A DNA stretch of 64,000 bases. It comes from an uncultured Lachnospiraceae bacterium (GTDB lineage Bacteria; Bacillota; Clostridia; Lachnospirales; Lachnospiraceae). Below are positions 18,231 to 27,010 of this stretch, piece after piece. The translations under genes and the position numbers were made by a program. Below the pieces are notes generated by a model. The model made no database searches. It was not told where the DNA came from and saw only the letters and a program-made list of their open reading frames with translations. The DNA lies in assembly GCA_947053345.1 (NCBI GenBank), contig CAMRSM010000015.1, positions 1-64,000 of the forward strand, read 5' to 3'. Each line of letters opens with the position of its first letter. The first letter of the stretch is position 1.

Positions 18231-19004
18231 TCAAATTACCCCATCCCTGCACGGAACAAATTTCCCGTCTTTCCCATATCGAAAAACCGTAAGCTTCTCT
18301 TCCCCCACTGCCTTGTTTTTGCGCCCCGGAACAAAAATCGGCGAAAAGCCCTTTCCCGAACGCACCAGCCTCACATAATCCCCAATACAGCTAAGTTTTT
18401 GCTCCGTTTCAATGCCGGAAGGTGTCTGCCCCCATTCGATGTTGTGCATGTCCGTCCCGCCGACAAGCGGCAGGCCATATTTCCCGGCGTAATCCGGAAC
18501 CAATTCATCCATATACGGCTCATTCCCGATATTGATGTATTCCACCGCATCGACATAGTAAGGGTTTAGGCGCACAGCATTCAAATACCCCCGTTCCCGG
18601 TACGGGTGTGCCTGTACCACCAGACCGCCCGCCTCATGGATCCGCCGGTAATAGCCCTCCCGCGTATCCCCCATAATCTCCGGGTGCGCTTTTAACCATG
18701 CCTTGTCCGGACCGTAGGTCAGGTACTCGTCCCCCTCGAAGTTAAATTCCCATCCAAAGAATACCGCAAAGCCGAACTTATCGCCCTCCTCCTTCGCCAA
18801 TTCATACCCACGGCAAAAGGCATCAATGCGTTCCTCCCAAGCCAGTTCGCGCGGCACGCCGCAGTTTCCGTTAAAAAAATGATCGGTAAATATAATACCG
18901 TCATAGCCGCGCTCCATGTAAAATTTTATGTAGTCCCTCGCGCGCGTCTGCCCGCAGGCACTGACTTCTTTTGAATGCAAATGAGTCTCATAGCGATATC
19001 CCAT
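18231..19004 (-). CDS. PHP-domain metal-dependent phosphoesterase
   Basis: This 257-aa PHP protein carries the four metal motifs in order: ETHLHSKEVSACG (HxH), IIFTDHFF, GWEFNF and VQAHPYRERG, then GGTDMHN at about residue 205. It is related to histidinol-phosphatase/YciV-type enzymes that cleave phosphate esters. The substrate is not predictable. The start at 19004 has GGGAGAG upstream; the preceding frame overlaps no promoter and is rejected. It probably forms a two-gene unit with the downstream hydrolase. Confidence 0.85.
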   Translation of the reverse strand: MGYRYETHLHSKEVSACGQTRARDYIKFYMERGYDGIIFTDHFFNGNCGVPRELAWEERIDAFCRGYELAKEEGDKFGFAVFFGWEFNFEGDEYLTYGPDKAWLKAHPEIMGDTREGYYRRIHEAGGLVVQAHPYRERGYLNAVRLNPYYVDAVEYINIGNEPYMDELVPDYAGKYGLPLVGGTDMHNIEWGQTPSGIETEQKLSCIGDYVRLVRSGKGFSPIFVPGRKNKAVGEEKLTVFRYGKDGKFVPCRDGVI

Positions 19005-19149
19005 TATAAACCACTCTCCCAGATCAGATTTTCGGTGCGTCCCTTCATTTCCAAAAACAGCAGGATGGATTCTTTTTAAAGCATTTTGCAAACAACCAAT
19101 CTGCCCGCAGCCGCCAGATTTACCAATAACAAAATCCCCTGCCTATATC

Positions 19150-19176
19150 AAAAAAAGCGGAGCCTGACGGCTCCGC
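19150..19176 (-). terminator. Intrinsic terminator of 6S RNA
   Basis: A perfect 8-bp stem (GCGGAGCC 19157-19164 with GGCTCCGC 19169-19176) with a 4-nt loop is followed on the minus strand by T7. It lies about 30 nt past the predicted 6S RNA 3' end. Confidence 0.85.
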
Positions 19177-19204
19177 CCCAAAACTAAACCTTCCGGTTTC
19201 TTTT

Positions 19205-19391
19205 TGTGTATAAGCCCCAAAATGCCGACTCCTGTGTTTTGACTCCTAGCCAAAGCTAGGTGGGTAACCGCAATTGAGCTTGCTGTCTTCCACTGCACAT
19301 TCGGAGGCCTGACATCCACTCAACAATGTAGGAATCCCTTTTAAAGTACTGTAGGTTCAAAACTACAAGAGCTATCGTACATCTCAGGATA
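19205..19391 (-). ncRNA. ssrS: 6S RNA
   Basis: The minus strand contains blocks characteristic of clostridial 6S RNA: TTTTGAACCTACA, AAAGGGATTCCTACATTG, GGATGTCAGGCC, GGTTACCCACCTAG and GCTAGGAGTCAAAACA. The ends pair (ATAAG with CTTAT) to form the closing stem around a promoter-like central bubble. A -35/-10 promoter and terminator flank it. It binds sigma-A RNA polymerase in stationary phase. The exact 3' end is approximate. Confidence 0.85.
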
Positions 19392-19397
19392 GCCTTA

Positions 19398-19426
19398 TTA
19401 TACCCCGAATTGCACAAATAATCAAG
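19398..19426 (-). promoter_or_regulatory. 6S RNA promoter
   Basis: On the minus strand, TTGATT (19421-19426), a 17-bp spacer and a perfect TATAAT (19398-19403). The start is predicted near 19391. Confidence 0.8.
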
Positions 19427-19614
19427 GAGTTTTTTGGATTTTTTCAGTGATTTTTTGGTATCTTTGTCCAAATTTACTAAAATGCAGATTTATTATATAC
19501 TTTCGCTTTTATTCGACCAACTTATCCCCGGCATCGCTTTCCAGCCGAATATGCAGAACAGCATGAACCAAAGCGCGCCGCGCAAAACCAAAAACGGTAT
19601 CCGGCAAACGGCGG

Positions 19615-21102
19615 TTACGGCTTTTGTTCCAGTACCCCAAACTCAAATACAAACTCCGTTCCCTTCCCGACTTCACTGTTCACCAGGATATCACTCCCAT
19701 GCTTTAAGGCGATCTGTCTTGCGATCGCAAGCCCAAGCCCTGTTCCCTTCGCGTTCTGGCGGAGTTTCGACTTATAAAACTTTTCAAAGATATTTGGCAG
19801 CTCTTCCTTGGATATCCCTATCCCCTCATCCCGGATCGAAATGCGCACGCGCGTCTGCCCCCTCCTTTCAAATTCCGAGAAAGTTACGTAAACCGTCGAA
19901 TCTTCCGGGGAGAATTTCACCGCGTTGTCAAAAATCACAAGAAACATCTGGCGCAGCCGGTCATAATCTCCCTCCATCATGTAAATTTCCTTTTCATGCA
20001 CAAGCTTGATATGGATTCCCTTTTCCGCCGCAATCGCCCCGGCGCTGCGCTTCAGCTCCCGGAAAATCTCCATCAGGTTGACCGGTTCCTTCTCCACCAT
20101 AAAATCCGGATTCTGCATTTTGGACAGCAGCAGAAGGTCGCCCACAAGACGTTCCATGCGCTTGCATTCCAAAAGCATGCGCTCATAATACTGCCGCACC
20201 TTTTCCTCGTCGGTCACCACGCCGTCCACGAGCGTCTCCGTATACGCCCGCATCACCGTGATTGGCGTGCGCAGCTCATGGGAGACATTCGCAAAAAAAT
20301 CCATGCGCATCTGGTCAAGGTTCTTGCGCACCTCCTCGTTTTTCGCAAGTTTTTCCGCCAGGGAATCAATCGTGCGAGCCAGCTCCCCAATCTCGTCCCT
20401 GCGCCGGATGCCGGTCTTCTCACCGTATTCCCCTTTCGAGAGCATCCGCGCGGTGTCGCGCATCGTGAGCACCGGATGGGAAAGATTCCTTGCAAATACG
20501 AATGCCACGACAAACGAGACGACAAGTGCGGCAAGGATGCTGTACAGAATCATATCTTTCCCGCTGTCAATCGCCTTGTCCTGCGTCTCCATTGAAATAT
20601 TGATCAGCAATGCCCCGCATATTTCCCCATTGTTGCCGATGAGCGGCACACCCGCAGACATCATGGTACAGCCATGTATCTCGCTGTAGCTCGTAAGAAA
20701 GCGCTCCTTCCCCAAAAACGCCGAATAAATCAGGTTTGTGTAATCCTCCTGGCTCACATCCGAAAACTCGATTGTCGTCATCGCCCGGTTCATCGGCTCA
20801 CTGGCGTAGGGATTTGCGATCGACCACACTTCATAATCACCGTTTTCCGTCATGATTTCCAAGTAACTCAGACAGCTCACATAGTCCTCATTCGCGATAA
20901 ATTCCTGAAAACGCGCCGAGAGGCTGTCCGCCCGCTCCTCGAGCTGCAGCCGGTACTGCCTGCGCGTTGTATGCCGGTACGTATTCAGAAAAATAACGCT
21001 GATTATGGCAGCCATGAGGATCACCAAAATCGTAAAATATAAATATGTTTTTAAAAACAGCAGATTTCTGCCGATTTTGCGCTTCTTTTTGTTTGTCCCC
21101 AT
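19615..21102 (-). CDS. Membrane sensor histidine kinase
   Basis: The protein has 495 aa. A first membrane helix (about 18-40) and a roughly 140-aa extracellular sensor (single-Cache/PAS-like, ending GNNGEICGALLINIS) are followed by a second helix (about 188-210), a HAMP domain (about 210-262), HisKA with His in FFANVSHELRTPI, and HATPase_c (IFDNAVKFSPED, IRDEGIGISKEEL, KGTGLGLAI). It autophosphorylates and passes phosphate to the response regulator encoded 35 bp upstream. GAGG precedes ATG 21102. The gap 19427-19614 shows nothing else. Confidence 0.93.
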   Translation of the reverse strand: MGTNKKKRKIGRNLLFLKTYLYFTILVILMAAIISVIFLNTYRHTTRRQYRLQLEERADSLSARFQEFIANEDYVSCLSYLEIMTENGDYEVWSIANPYASEPMNRAMTTIEFSDVSQEDYTNLIYSAFLGKERFLTSYSEIHGCTMMSAGVPLIGNNGEICGALLINISMETQDKAIDSGKDMILYSILAALVVSFVVAFVFARNLSHPVLTMRDTARMLSKGEYGEKTGIRRRDEIGELARTIDSLAEKLAKNEEVRKNLDQMRMDFFANVSHELRTPITVMRAYTETLVDGVVTDEEKVRQYYERMLLECKRMERLVGDLLLLSKMQNPDFMVEKEPVNLMEIFRELKRSAGAIAAEKGIHIKLVHEKEIYMMEGDYDRLRQMFLVIFDNAVKFSPEDSTVYVTFSEFERRGQTRVRISIRDEGIGISKEELPNIFEKFYKSKLRQNAKGTGLGLAIARQIALKHGSDILVNSEVGKGTEFVFEFGVLEQKP

Positions 21103-21137
21103 CGCTGTGCCTCACATTTTCCCGCTTCCGGACAGAC

Positions 21138-21830
21138 TTATCCCTCAACCTCAAATTTGTAGCCGACACCCCATACGGTCTGGATGGACCATGCCGGATG
21201 CTCCACCGCATCCAGCTTCGCGCGCAGGCGCTTGATATGCGAATCGACGGTCCGGGTATCCCCGTAATAATCGTAACCCCAGAGACTGTCGAGCAGGTTG
21301 TCCCGCGTGAACACTTTGTTCGGATTGCTCGCGAGCGTCCACATCGTCTCGATCTCCTTCTTCGTCATCGTCATCCTCTGCCCGTCAATGCTCAATGCGT
21401 ACTCGTCCAAATTGATCATCAGGTTTGCCACGACCAGGACATTCTTTGAGGTACTCTCCTGAGGCTTTTTCACCATGCGGCGCAGGACGGCGCGCACACG
21501 GGCCATGACCTCACTCGGGCTGAACGGCTTTACGATATAATCATCCGCCCCGATGTCAAGTCCCATGATCTTCTCAAAATCTTCCCCCCGCGCCGTGATC
21601 AGGATCACCGGCACATCCGAAGTCTTGCGGATTTCGCGGCAGACCGCATAGCCATCCATCTTCGGCATCATCACGTCAAGAAGGACAACCGCCGGCGCAT
21701 GCTTCCCGAAAAGCTGCATCGCCTCCTCGCCGTCCGCGGCAATCAGCGGCTCATATCCCTCCTTCTTGGCGTATTCAGATAAAACATCCGTGATATCCGG
21801 GTTATCGTCAGCAATCAGTATGTATTGCAT
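21138..21830 (-). CDS. OmpR/PhoB-family response regulator
   Basis: This 230-aa regulator has a receiver domain (1-120; acidic pair ADDN, phospho-Asp in VVLLDVMMPKMDG, Thr in LITARG, Lys in IVKPFSP) and a C-terminal winged helix (about 135-228; SLWGYDYYGDTRTVDSHIKRLR, ending WGVGYKFE). It is encoded immediately before its kinase. GGAGG precedes ATG 21830. Confidence 0.95.
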   Translation of the reverse strand: MQYILIADDNPDITDVLSEYAKKEGYEPLIAADGEEAMQLFGKHAPAVVLLDVMMPKMDGYAVCREIRKTSDVPVILITARGEDFEKIMGLDIGADDYIVKPFSPSEVMARVRAVLRRMVKKPQESTSKNVLVVANLMINLDEYALSIDGQRMTMTKKEIETMWTLASNPNKVFTRDNLLDSLWGYDYYGDTRTVDSHIKRLRAKLDAVEHPAWSIQTVWGVGYKFEVEG

Positions 21831-22039
21831 CACATTCCTCCTTATTCCGGGCGGGAAATCCGGCTGCCCCGGCTTCCCTAAAAAACCAAAACAGCTGCCG
21901 CCGCATCTTTCTTTACGAAAAAAGTATTCCAATGACAGCTTTATTATATTCATGAAACTCCGTTATGACAAGCCATTTCACAATTTTTTCGGATTTATCC
22001 CGCATGTGCGGAAAACACAGCCGGGCAAGGCATGCGCCC

Positions 22040-23140
22040 CTACGGATAAAGCGCCACCATCTCCCGGCAGTACCATTCCTCGTCCGCCTGCCGTACGATC
22101 CCGTTTTGCTGTATGATCGGATGTCCCGCGTCATTCAAAGGAATATAGCGTATGGTTCCCTTTTCCCCGTTGGACATAACGACTTCCCGGTTCGTGTATT
22201 TCAAGCGCATATTTTTCAAAAACAGCATGACAAGCCGCCGGTCCAGCCCGTCGAACTCCTCCTCATAAAACATGTTCAGGACATTTAACGGCAGTCTGGA
22301 ATCTTTGTAGCTGCGCGCGGACACCATCGCATCGTAGATGTCCGAAATTGCCGTAACCCGCGCGCACAGACCGATCCCCTCACCGGATATGCCGTCCGGG
22401 TAACCTGTGCCATCCAGTTTTTCGTGATGGTGGCGCGCCGCGAACCGGACATTTTCATCAAACTTCCCGCAAAGCAGCCGGTCCGAATATACCGGATGTT
22501 CCCGCATGACCGCCAGTTCCTCCGCCGTCAGCCTGCGCGGGGCGTTTAAGATCTCCTCCGGTATCATCGTCTTGCCGATGTCATGCAAAAGCCCGGCTAA
22601 CGTGAACAGCTTGATATCGTCCGCCCCAAGCCCGAGCCACTCCGCCTGCATCGCGTTTAAGAGCGCCACGTTTAGCGAATGGCGCTGCAGCCCCTCATCC
22701 ATCGGGCGTGGGAAACTGATACATGACAGTATCGTCAGCGGGTCAAAATTGACCACTTTTCCCGTGATCTCCTCCGCCAAGGGCTCCATCTGCTCCCTGT
22801 CCAGCCAAGAGTCAAAATCGGGCTTATGGAAAAGGCTGCCGACATTCTGCTGTAATGCGGCATATCCGGAATATTGTTCCGTCATCTTCTGGCGGACGAA
22901 AAGCGGCACTTTCTCATTCGCCATAAGATCGCGGTAAGTTTCGTCATATACCATGATATGCTTGTCGTTCCCGGAAAAGCGCATCAGCTTGTCCAGACGG
23001 GATTTTTCTATTTTTTCCCCCTTTGCGAGAAGCTTGACAGCCCCCGTATGGTTAAAAATATCATTGTTCAGGACATACCCGTCCCACAGGTATTCCACCG
23101 GGAATATCCTCATTTTCGGGGAATCTTTTTCAGTATCCAT
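22040..23140 (-). CDS. HD-GYP domain protein (cyclic-di-GMP phosphodiesterase)
   Basis: This 366-aa protein has an N-terminal roughly 140-aa region often seen before HD-GYP domains and a complete HD-GYP core (about 150-320). The core has QRHSLNVALL, LAGLLHDIGKTMIPEEIL (HD) and the intact signature HHEKLDGTGYPDG, so hydrolysis of cyclic-di-GMP is expected. It starts 1 nt after the PilZ gene stop (TGA-G-ATG), so the two are translationally coupled effector and hydrolase of one second messenger. No diguanylate cyclase is in the window. Confidence 0.92.
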   Translation of the reverse strand: MDTEKDSPKMRIFPVEYLWDGYVLNNDIFNHTGAVKLLAKGEKIEKSRLDKLMRFSGNDKHIMVYDETYRDLMANEKVPLFVRQKMTEQYSGYAALQQNVGSLFHKPDFDSWLDREQMEPLAEEITGKVVNFDPLTILSCISFPRPMDEGLQRHSLNVALLNAMQAEWLGLGADDIKLFTLAGLLHDIGKTMIPEEILNAPRRLTAEELAVMREHPVYSDRLLCGKFDENVRFAARHHHEKLDGTGYPDGISGEGIGLCARVTAISDIYDAMVSARSYKDSRLPLNVLNMFYEEEFDGLDRRLVMLFLKNMRLKYTNREVVMSNGEKGTIRYIPLNDAGHPIIQQNGIVRQADEEWYCREMVALYP

Positions 23141-23141
23141 C

Positions 23142-23843
23142 TCACGCCTTCCCCTTTCCCAGATCAAAACGTGTTTCCCGTATCCGGCATCCATATTCCT
23201 CCCGCAAAGACCCAGCCTGCACTCCCTCGTCCTGCGGGGTATTGCCGCCCCCCTGAATCCGCACGACCTCGCACTGCATTTCCAACACTCCCTCCTGTAT
23301 TTCAAGCACCAGGGAAAAAATCTCCCCGATATCAAAGCACCCCACGTCCGCCTGCAGCAAAACCCCGCTCGCGCTCATATTGATCGTCTTGATATGGATA
23401 CTTTTATGTAATGAGACTTCCTTTGCGTCAATGTAGACCCCTTTGATATTCCCTTCTAAAGAGATCGGGTATCTGGTTCTGGTACGGCTTTCTTTTGTCT
23501 TGCTTTTTCCCAGAAACACCTCGACCTCGTTTTCTACCGCTGCTCCGCGGATCGTGCCACAGAATTCAAACAGCCGCTGATCCATAAAGATCATCGCCGA
23601 AATATTGTAAGATTTTTTTTCCGGAAGGCTGTCGGCACTGATCATCACGGACTTTGAGACACTGTTAAAGCGGAGGATGACGGTATCCGCGATCACCGTG
23701 TCATCCTCCAAGTTTTTTATGAGTATCCTGCGGTTCTTCAATTCACCATCCTTCACCTGTCCGCCCCCCTCAACCATAGATTTATATTCCTGAACTGAAA
23801 TTGGCTTCTGATATTCAAATATTACCACAAAATCCACAAACAT
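23142..23843 (-). CDS. PilZ-domain cyclic-di-GMP-binding protein
   Basis: This 233-aa protein has a YcgR-like N-terminal beta domain (about 25-115) and a C-terminal PilZ domain. In the PilZ domain both ligand motifs are intact: the R-x3-R element in SRTRTRYPI and N-x-S-x-x-G in INMSASGVLL. It should sense cyclic-di-GMP, perhaps acting on motility or wall functions. The start is uncertain: ATG 23843 has GGAGG 13 nt away; ATG 23777 is the alternative. It is coupled to the HD-GYP gene and divergent from the Big2 protein gene. Confidence 0.85.
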   Translation of the reverse strand: MFVDFVVIFEYQKPISVQEYKSMVEGGGQVKDGELKNRRILIKNLEDDTVIADTVILRFNSVSKSVMISADSLPEKKSYNISAMIFMDQRLFEFCGTIRGAAVENEVEVFLGKSKTKESRTRTRYPISLEGNIKGVYIDAKEVSLHKSIHIKTINMSASGVLLQADVGCFDIGEIFSLVLEIQEGVLEMQCEVVRIQGGGNTPQDEGVQAGSLREEYGCRIRETRFDLGKGKA

Positions 23844-23959
23844 ACAATATAAACATCCTCCGTCACCGATTTTTCCCGCTTTTGCCATCCTTCTGACATA
23901 AACATATGGTAAAATACAAGCGGATGTGACGCAAAGAAATCTGATCAGGAGGCATCGCA

Positions 23960-24739
23960 ATGAAAACTTTTTGTAAAAAATGTATCATTGTCCTCGGTTT
24001 TGTATTTTTCTTTGCTCTGTTTTCGGCAAACAGCCCCGTGGAAACTGCATTTTCCAAAGAAATTCCGGAATCCACCGAGCCACAGGCGGAAACGCAGGCT
24101 GAGATTAAGCTGAATGTCAAGACGAAAGCTTTAGTCAAGGATACCAAGTACACGCTGAAGGTATACAACCTTTCAGGGAACCAGAAAGCCTCCTTTAAAT
24201 CGAGCGATCCGGAGATTGCCTCGGTGGATGAGGACGGTGTTGTGTGCGGCATCGCAAACGGCACCGCCACCATCACGGTCACCGTGAAGGAAGGGCTGAA
24301 AACGGTTGCTACCCTGACCTGTGAGGTTACGGTCGGACCTCCTGCCATCAGCGTAAAATGGACGAAATCCGAAGTCGTCTTAGCGGTCGGGAAACGCACG
24401 ACATTAAAGACGATCCTGCTTCCCTACAATACAACCGAGGCAGTAAAATTCTACTCCTCCGACACGGAGATCGCCACAGTGTCAAGCACTGGCAAGATCA
24501 CCGCGAAAGCGGAGGGCGATACGTACGTATTTGCCATTATTGAAAACGGAAAACTTGATTTTTGCAAGGTTACTGTAGTAGATCAGGATACATACGATCA
24601 GCTGTTTGGCTCCTCGGAAGAAGACGAGACGAACCCCGAACCAGATGGCGAAGCCAACGAAAGTCCGGCAGAAACGGACGCTGTCACTTTGACACCTTCC
24701 CCGACTGCACTGCCGGAAGCACTGCCGTTAAGTAAATAA
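23960..24739 (+). CDS. Secreted protein with two Big2 Ig-like domains
   Basis: This 259-aa protein has an N-terminal signal peptide (KKCIIVLGFVFFFALFSANS). Two bacterial Ig-like (Big2) repeats follow, about 50-125 and 128-210, each with the SSDPEIASVDEDG or SSDTEIATVSSTG core. An acidic, Pro/Thr-rich C-terminal tail has no LPxTG anchor that I can see. It is likely an exported or wall-associated adhesion-type protein. It has a strong GGAGG site and its own terminator. Confidence 0.85.
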   Translation: MKTFCKKCIIVLGFVFFFALFSANSPVETAFSKEIPESTEPQAETQAEIKLNVKTKALVKDTKYTLKVYNLSGNQKASFKSSDPEIASVDEDGVVCGIANGTATITVTVKEGLKTVATLTCEVTVGPPAISVKWTKSEVVLAVGKRTTLKTILLPYNTTEAVKFYSSDTEIATVSSTGKITAKAEGDTYVFAIIENGKLDFCKVTVVDQDTYDQLFGSSEEDETNPEPDGEANESPAETDAVTLTPSPTALPEALPLSK

Positions 24740-24752
24740 GCCAAAGATATGC

Positions 24753-24785
24753 AAAAGGAGGAGCCGGATAGCTCCTCCTTTTTTA
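24753..24785 (+). terminator. Intrinsic terminator after the Big2 protein gene
   Basis: A 12-bp stem (24753-24764 with 24771-24782, core GGAGGAGC/GCTCCTCC) with a 6-nt loop runs into a T-run. Confidence 0.88.
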
Positions 24786-24869
24786 TGGCGCGCATATAGA
24801 TTTATAAAGAGCCATGGCGTTTAATGCTGACGGCATGTTACCAATAATTTCCAATCTCCTGCCGCAAGG

Positions 24870-25241
24870 CTAACTCACCATCCCTCCGACCATCCCCCCC
24901 ACTGCCATCACGACAAAAGACTTGACCGCCCCCGCCACCGAGAGAGCCGGTCCGTTGATGAGGAAGGAAAGCAGGAGGTAAACCAAAAAATATAAAATCC
25001 CAAAGATCAATCCCCATAAAAATTTTTGCCTGCCTGATTTTTTCCCAAGATACACCCCCCCGACAAACACGCCGAGCGCATCGACCGCTGCGAGCAGGAT
25101 ACCGAGTGTTTTTTCCTCCATCCCAGTTTTGAGCAGCAGGAACGCACAGACAAACAATAACAGCGCCGTGATCAGCACCGACATGATAAATGCTTTCACA
25201 AAGTGCATTGCCTGCAGCCCACCGGCCATATTTTTTTCCAT
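24870..25241 (-). CDS. TIGR04086-type small membrane protein
   Basis: This 123-aa protein has four hydrophobic segments (about 14-38, 46-64, 73-92 and 98-120) separated by short charged loops (YLGKKSGRQK). It resembles the TIGR04086 membrane family common in Clostridia, whose function is unknown. Gly-rich helix ends are typical. The start at 25241 is preceded by AGGGG. It diverges from the PHP phosphatase gene. Confidence 0.75.
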   Translation of the reverse strand: MEKNMAGGLQAMHFVKAFIMSVLITALLLFVCAFLLLKTGMEEKTLGILLAAVDALGVFVGGVYLGKKSGRQKFLWGLIFGILYFLVYLLLSFLINGPALSVAGAVKSFVVMAVGGMVGGMVS

Positions 25242-25398
25242 ACCTGTTCCCCTTTTCTTTAAAATGTGTTATACTTGGCATGTTTCCAAAAACAAATCCC
25301 ATTGAAATATATGACAAACCTATGGCATGTATGCATAGGAAAACCAGAGGAATTCTGTGTGGTTCCGCAAAATCCGGCAAGTAAAAAAGGAGGCTTTT

Positions 25399-26256
25399 AT
25401 GCAATATATCGACCTGCATGTACATTCTAACAAATCCGACGGAACCCTAAGCCCCGCCCAAGTTGCCGCGCATGCCGCCGCGCACGGACTTTGCGCCATT
25501 GCCCTGACCGACCACGACTGTGTGGATGGCATCGCCGAAGCGAGCGCCGCGGCAGAAAAGCTTCCCGTGGAAGGCAGGCCGCTGCGCATTGTACCGGGTG
25601 TTGAAATCTCCGCCGACTACAAAAACCGCGACATCCATATTTTAGGACTTCTGATCAACCCGGAGGACACGGCACTGAAAACCGCACTTTCTGCGGCGGT
25701 TGATTCGCGGGATGCCCGCAACGAAAAAATGGTGAAAAACCTCCGGACAGCGGGGCTTGAAATCTCGTTGGATGACCTGCTCTTTGGCACGGACCGCACC
25801 GTCATCACCCGCGCCCATTTTGCGCGTCACTTGCTCGCAAAAGGTTATGTAAAAACAAGGGAAGAAGCATTCCGAAAATATCTGGACAGCAACACCCCCT
25901 ACTATGTGCGCCGCGAGTATATGCAGCCAGCCGATGCCATCCGCTTGATCCGCACGGCAGGCGGCATCCCCGTACTTGCACACCCTCTGCTCTACCATAT
26001 GGATTCGGATGGTGTGCGGGAATTGGTGGAAAAGCTAAAAAACGAAGGGCTTATGGGGATCGAAGCAGTCTATTCCAGAAATACCGGCACCGATGAGGCC
26101 TTTGTGCGCAAACTCGCCGCACGGTACCACCTGCTGATGACGGGCGGGTCGGATTTCCACGGCGCAAATAAGCCGGATATTGAGATTGGGGTCGGGCGGG
26201 GGAATTTGAGGATTCCATATACAATGCTGGAGGCGTTGGAGGAGGCGAGGGGGTAA
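25399..26256 (+). CDS. PHP-domain phosphatase, YciV/RNase AM-like
   Basis: This 285-aa protein matches the family that hydrolyses 3',5'-nucleoside bisphosphates and trims RNA 5' ends. Metal motifs are DLHVHSNKSDG at the N-terminus, ALTDHDCVDG, GVEISADY, TRAHFARHL, VLAHPLLY and GGSDFHGANKP. Length is typical. It is translated from AAAGGAGG. It is monocistronic and convergent with the nuclease gene, with only 16 bp between them and no terminator visible there. Confidence 0.88.
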   Translation: MQYIDLHVHSNKSDGTLSPAQVAAHAAAHGLCAIALTDHDCVDGIAEASAAAEKLPVEGRPLRIVPGVEISADYKNRDIHILGLLINPEDTALKTALSAAVDSRDARNEKMVKNLRTAGLEISLDDLLFGTDRTVITRAHFARHLLAKGYVKTREEAFRKYLDSNTPYYVRREYMQPADAIRLIRTAGGIPVLAHPLLYHMDSDGVRELVEKLKNEGLMGIEAVYSRNTGTDEAFVRKLAARYHLLMTGGSDFHGANKPDIEIGVGRGNLRIPYTMLEALEEARG

Positions 26257-26272
26257 ATGCCCCCCCTGCCGC

Positions 26273-27010
26273 TTACAAGATTTTGGGCTGATGGACAATA
26301 ATATGTATCTTTTTATTTTGTATCTTGTTTTCGTTTGATCTCTTAAACGCAAGAGGGTTATCGATCCGTTTTTCTTTATCATAAATAAAAAAATAAATCT
26401 CTTTTGCACCATAGTGTACCATATCTGCTTCGATTTCCTCCAAGAGCTTATTCACGTTCAACCCTTGTCTGGTACATTTTACCTCTATCACACAATCCTT
26501 ATTTATAACGATATCTACCCGCACGGAATGATAGCCGGTATCCTCTGATACCTCCGCCCTCGCTTCCGGATAAATTGGTTTTAAATAAGCATACAACAAA
26601 TATTGTACATCATATTCATTTATTATTTTGAGTTTATCCAATTGTGTTTTCTGTATTGTACCCTTCCTATGAGGTTTACGTTCGAACAATGCTTCCAGAA
26701 AAAAGTAGAAATTATCCAAAACTTTTGTCAACAATGACATCTCTGCCATATCTGCACTCATCAGCTGATCTACGTATGCAAGCACTCTTTCCTTCGCTTC
26801 CAGCATCTTCTGTTTCGTGTCCCTATCTGAGTAATGATTTTCAAGATAATATGCCCTTTGCTCCAATTCAAGCAAAGATCCCCCTGAAACTCCGATCTGC
26901 ATTAGCAATTCCCGCAATTCTTTAACCCCTTGACCGAAATCATACTGGTCTTCCGCCTTCCGAAACCGCTCCACTATATTCTGGATGGTATCAACACCAC
27001 TGCGAAACAT
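26273..27010 (-). CDS. PD-(D/E)XK nuclease-like protein coupled to the AAA ATPase
   Basis: This 245-aa protein has a helical N-terminal half (about 1-150) and a C-terminal restriction-endonuclease-like core: LLYAYLKPIYPEA, SVRVDIVIN and the metal-binding CVIEVKCTR (D...ExK, about residues 172-185). These are the catalytic signature of the PD-(D/E)XK superfamily. Its start codon lies inside the 3' end of the ATPase gene (20-bp overlap), directly after an 11-G run that also serves as ribosome site. Nuclease activity and a defence role are inferred. The substrate (DNA or RNA) is unknown. Confidence 0.72.
   Translation of the reverse strand: MFRSGVDTIQNIVERFRKAEDQYDFGQGVKELRELLMQIGVSGGSLLELEQRAYYLENHYSDRDTKQKMLEAKERVLAYVDQLMSADMAEMSLLTKVLDNFYFFLEALFERKPHRKGTIQKTQLDKLKIINEYDVQYLLYAYLKPIYPEARAEVSEDTGYHSVRVDIVINKDCVIEVKCTRQGLNVNKLLEEIEADMVHYGAKEIYFFIYDKEKRIDNPLAFKRSNENKIQNKKIHIIVHQPKIL

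Noticed and set aside
19256-19471. 71-codon minus-strand frame
   Set aside because: It lies across the 6S RNA and its promoter; the RNA explains the conserved blocks.
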